Of a stretch of 6,149 nucleotides of DNA, positions 4,264 to 6,149 are shown piece after piece. The notes beneath the pieces were generated by a model that was given only the letters and a program-made list of their open reading frames with translations, was not told the DNA's origin and ran no database searches. The stretch comes from Acidobacteriota bacterium (GTDB taxonomy: Bacteria; Acidobacteriota; Blastocatellia; Pyrinomonadales; Pyrinomonadaceae), in NCBI GenBank assembly GCA_029777145.1, contig JAKOSS010000216.1, positions 1 to 6,149 on the forward strand. The letters are read 5' to 3'. The position numbers and the translations under genes were made by a program. Every line of letters begins with the position of its first letter. Position 1 is the stretch's first letter.

Positions 4264-6149
4264 GTCGCCGACGATCACGACGTTGTCGGCGAAGCTCTCG
4301 AACGTGTCGTCGTGCGAGATGACGAACAACTGATCGAACGTCTTCCGCTGGCTGATCACATTTATCTGTTCGGCCAGACGCTCGCGGCGCGTCGCATCCA
4401 TGTTCGTCGTCGGCTCGTCGAAAAACGCGAGCCGGATGTCCGAAAGTTGCTTGAGCAGCGCAAGCCTGACCGCGAGCGCGGCCGCCATTTGTTCGCCTCC
4501 TGACAAGACGGCGAACGGCCGGTCGTAGCCGCCTTCCTCGAGGACGATCGAATAATCGTCGGTCCAGCGGAGATTCCGTTCCGGATTTCCGGCGATCTCG
4601 CGAAACATCTGCGCGGCCTCAAGCGAAACGTGATGGACATAATTGCGGGCGACGAGCGGCGCGCTTTTCTTGAGTGTCGAACGGATGAACTCGGTCGCTT
4701 CGAAAATCTTCTCAAGACGTTCTTTTTCAAGGAGTTCCGCCTGCATTTCGCGGCGGACCCCGGTCAACCTTTCAAGATCCGCATCCAATTCCGCCACGCG
4801 CCGCTCGGCGTTCGCGAGATTCGCGCGAGTTTCGGCGAGACGCTTTTCGGCCTCGAACAGTTTCGATCGCTCAAGCTGATGCCGCTCACGATCGTAATCC
4901 CTTTCGGCGGCGGCAAATTCGGCGGTGATCTTCGCGCCGTCGGCTTTGATTTTCTCTAGTTCGGCGTGCGAATCCGCGATCGCCCTTTCGCGGTCCGCGA
5001 CCGATTTGGCGAGCGCTTCGTTCGCAAGAAACTCGCGATGCGCGTCCTCAGTGCGGTCGCGCTCGGCGATCGCGACCGTCCAGTTCGAATCGAGATCCCT
5101 GTACGATTCGAGCTTTTCGACCTCGATCCGCGAATTGGTTTCGAGCCGTTCAAGATTCTTCTCGACTTCCGAGAGTTCGCTCCGCAGTTCCGCTTCGCGA
5201 CCGACGATGCTTTCGGCGGCGATCAATTCCGCCTTCGGATTTCCGAGTTCGCGCGCCTTCGATTCCGCCGCCGCGAGCCGCTCACGCAATTCCGGAAGGA
5301 CTTCAAGGCTCTTCGCCGCGTCGTCGCGTTCAGCACGCAGGACGCCGCCTTCTTTCTCGATCTCGCCCTGGCGCTTGAGTTCGACCTCGAGTTTTGCGGC
5401 GTTCGTTCTCGCCTCGCGCGCGGCGGCGATTCCCTTGCCGACCGTCAAATTTTCTTTTTCCAGCAATGCGATCTCCGAACGGATCTCGGTGAACTTGTTC
5501 GAAACGAATCCTTCGAGCGTCTGGCCGGGTTTCAGATTGAGGCATTTTTCGGAAAGCACCGGACACAGTCCGTTCTTGATCTCGCGCTGAAAACGCTCGT
5601 CGGCGTCGAGTTGTGCGCGAAAATCGGCGATCTTTTTCGTGAGATCGGAAGATCTTGTCTCGAGTTCTCCGAGATTTTCGGCGCCGGCCGACCGCGCGGT
5701 CAGGTCCTTGACCAATTCACGCTGCGCGGCAAAACGGTCGCGCAGTTCGGCCAGACGCGTGTCGAGACGTGCGACGTTCTTTTCGAGTGGCTCACGGCGG
5801 GCGATCTCGGCGCGCAGTTCGTCGCGTTCCTTTTCGGCGGATTCCTGAGCATCGGCCTTCGGCTGCAGATCGGCGATCGCCGCGCGCGCCGTCTGGATCC
5901 GTTCAAGCTCCGCGGAGAAACGGCGCCGATCAGCGATCACACGCGATTTTGCGTTCTCGATCGACGCGATCGTCTGGCGGATCTTGTCGCGCTCGACGCG
6001 TTCGCGTTCGAGCTCACGAATCATCCCCGCGGCCTTCACGTAAGCTTGCGAATCGGCCTCGACCGCCTTCACGCGCCCGGCCGCATCCTGCGCCGCCTTG
6101 AGTTCCAACTCCCGCCGGCTGAGTACGAATTCGGCTTTCGAACGTGCCG
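4255..6149 (-). CDS. SbcC/Rad50-like coiled-coil ATPase (N-terminus off the right edge)
   Basis: This ABC-type ATPase belongs to the SMC/Rad50/SbcC group, which with a SbcD/Mre11 nuclease processes DNA ends and hairpins. The frame is open to the right edge, so the TTG at 6108 is not the start. About 630 residues are visible: coiled coil (1 to ~190), an apex with Cys195 and Cys202 in CPVLSEKC, a second coiled coil (~215-480), then the C-terminal ATPase lobe. The lobe shows the ABC signature LSGGEQ (548-553), Walker B LAFFDEP with Asp577-Glu578, the D-loop TNMD, and the switch histidine His612 in VISHDD. Walker A and the rest of the N-lobe are missing from the window; if both coil arms are equal in length, the whole protein would be near 850-900 residues (inference). 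The hook spacing (C-x6-C) differs from the usual CxxC. Its stop is three bases before the HD gene. Confidence 0.9.
   Translation of the reverse strand, partial: ARSKAEFVLSRRELELKAAQDAAGRVKAVEADSQAYVKAAGMIRELERERVERDKIRQTIASIENAKSRVIADRRRFSAELERIQTARAAIADLQPKADAQESAEKERDELRAEIARREPLEKNVARLDTRLAELRDRFAAQRELVKDLTARSAGAENLGELETRSSDLTKKIADFRAQLDADERFQREIKNGLCPVLSEKCLNLKPGQTLEGFVSNKFTEIRSEIALLEKENLTVGKGIAAAREARTNAAKLEVELKRQGEIEKEGGVLRAERDDAAKSLEVLPELRERLAAAESKARELGNPKAELIAAESIVGREAELRSELSEVEKNLERLETNSRIEVEKLESYRDLDSNWTVAIAERDRTEDAHREFLANEALAKSVADRERAIADSHAELEKIKADGAKITAEFAAAERDYDRERHQLERSKLFEAEKRLAETRANLANAERRVAELDADLERLTGVRREMQAELLEKERLEKIFEATEFIRSTLKKSAPLVARNYVHHVSLEAAQMFREIAGNPERNLRWTDDYSIVLEEGGYDRPFAVLSGGEQMAAALAVRLALLKQLSDIRLAFFDEPTTNMDATRRERLAEQINVISQRKTFDQLFVISHDDTFESFADNVVIVGDEG
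5542..5565 (-). other. Hook-like apex with two cysteines (C-x6-C) in the SbcC-like protein
   Basis: The residues NGLCPVLSEKCLNLKPG sit between the two coiled-coil arms, where Rad50 and SbcC carry their zinc hook. The first half (CP) matches the usual hook, but the second cysteine is seven residues on rather than three. Both codons (TGT at 5563-5565, TGC at 5542-5544) were checked in the sequence. Confidence 0.75.

Noticed and set aside
3817..4503. A 228-residue + strand reading frame across the HD/SbcC-like junction
   Set aside because: It runs antisense to two genes with intact catalytic motifs and shows no domain of its own.
4925..5590. A 221-residue + strand reading frame antisense to the SbcC-like gene
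   Set aside because: The product is Ser/Arg/Ala-rich and low in complexity, mirroring the Glu/Arg/Ala-rich coiled coil on the other strand. It has no credible start context and no family resemblance.
6106..6108. TTG at 6108 as the start of the SbcC-like gene
   Set aside because: The frame is open to the window edge, and the protein would lack its Walker A lobe if it began here.

Overview
The window is GC-rich bacterial DNA, densely coding, with only about 95 bases between genes. A secreted multi-repeat YCF48-like protein, a SbcC-like ATPase with an unusual hook, A/T-rich heptamer repeats between GC-rich genes and very frequent GATC sites together suggest an environmental heterotroph, perhaps Acidobacteriota (Blastocatellia-like). 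That placement is inference; nothing here is a decisive marker.

Layout. The left end (1-820, + strand) holds the C-terminal ~272 residues of PrmA, the ribosomal protein L11 methyltransferase; its N-terminus lies off the left edge. Bases 811-925 form an A/T-rich inverted repeat of heptamers, which overlaps the 3' ends of the two convergent genes and supplies the Gln-Lys-stop end of both. Everything from 916 to the right edge is on the - strand and reads right to left: a SbcC/Rad50-like ATPase (N-terminus off the right edge), an HD-domain phosphohydrolase resembling 5'-deoxynucleotidases, a small two-helix membrane protein, a ribonuclease HI, and a large secreted beta-propeller protein with 14 regular 41-residue units.

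The five - strand genes are packed like one operon: the junctions are a 3-base gap and then three successive 4-base overlaps (ATGA, ATGA, TTGA), so translational coupling is likely. Three of the products act on nucleic acids or nucleotides (DNA-end processing ATPase, probable dNMP phosphatase, RNA:DNA hybrid nuclease), which fits a DNA repair and nucleotide-salvage theme. The membrane protein and the secreted propeller do not obviously belong to it. The operon promoter and the expected SbcD-type nuclease partner would lie beyond the right edge.

No tRNA, rRNA, CRISPR array, insertion sequence or phage gene was seen. I do not see a clearly new system. The points most worth a second look are the stop-codon-supplying repeat, the strict 41-residue periodicity, the C-x6-C hook and the GATC/GCGATCGC excess.
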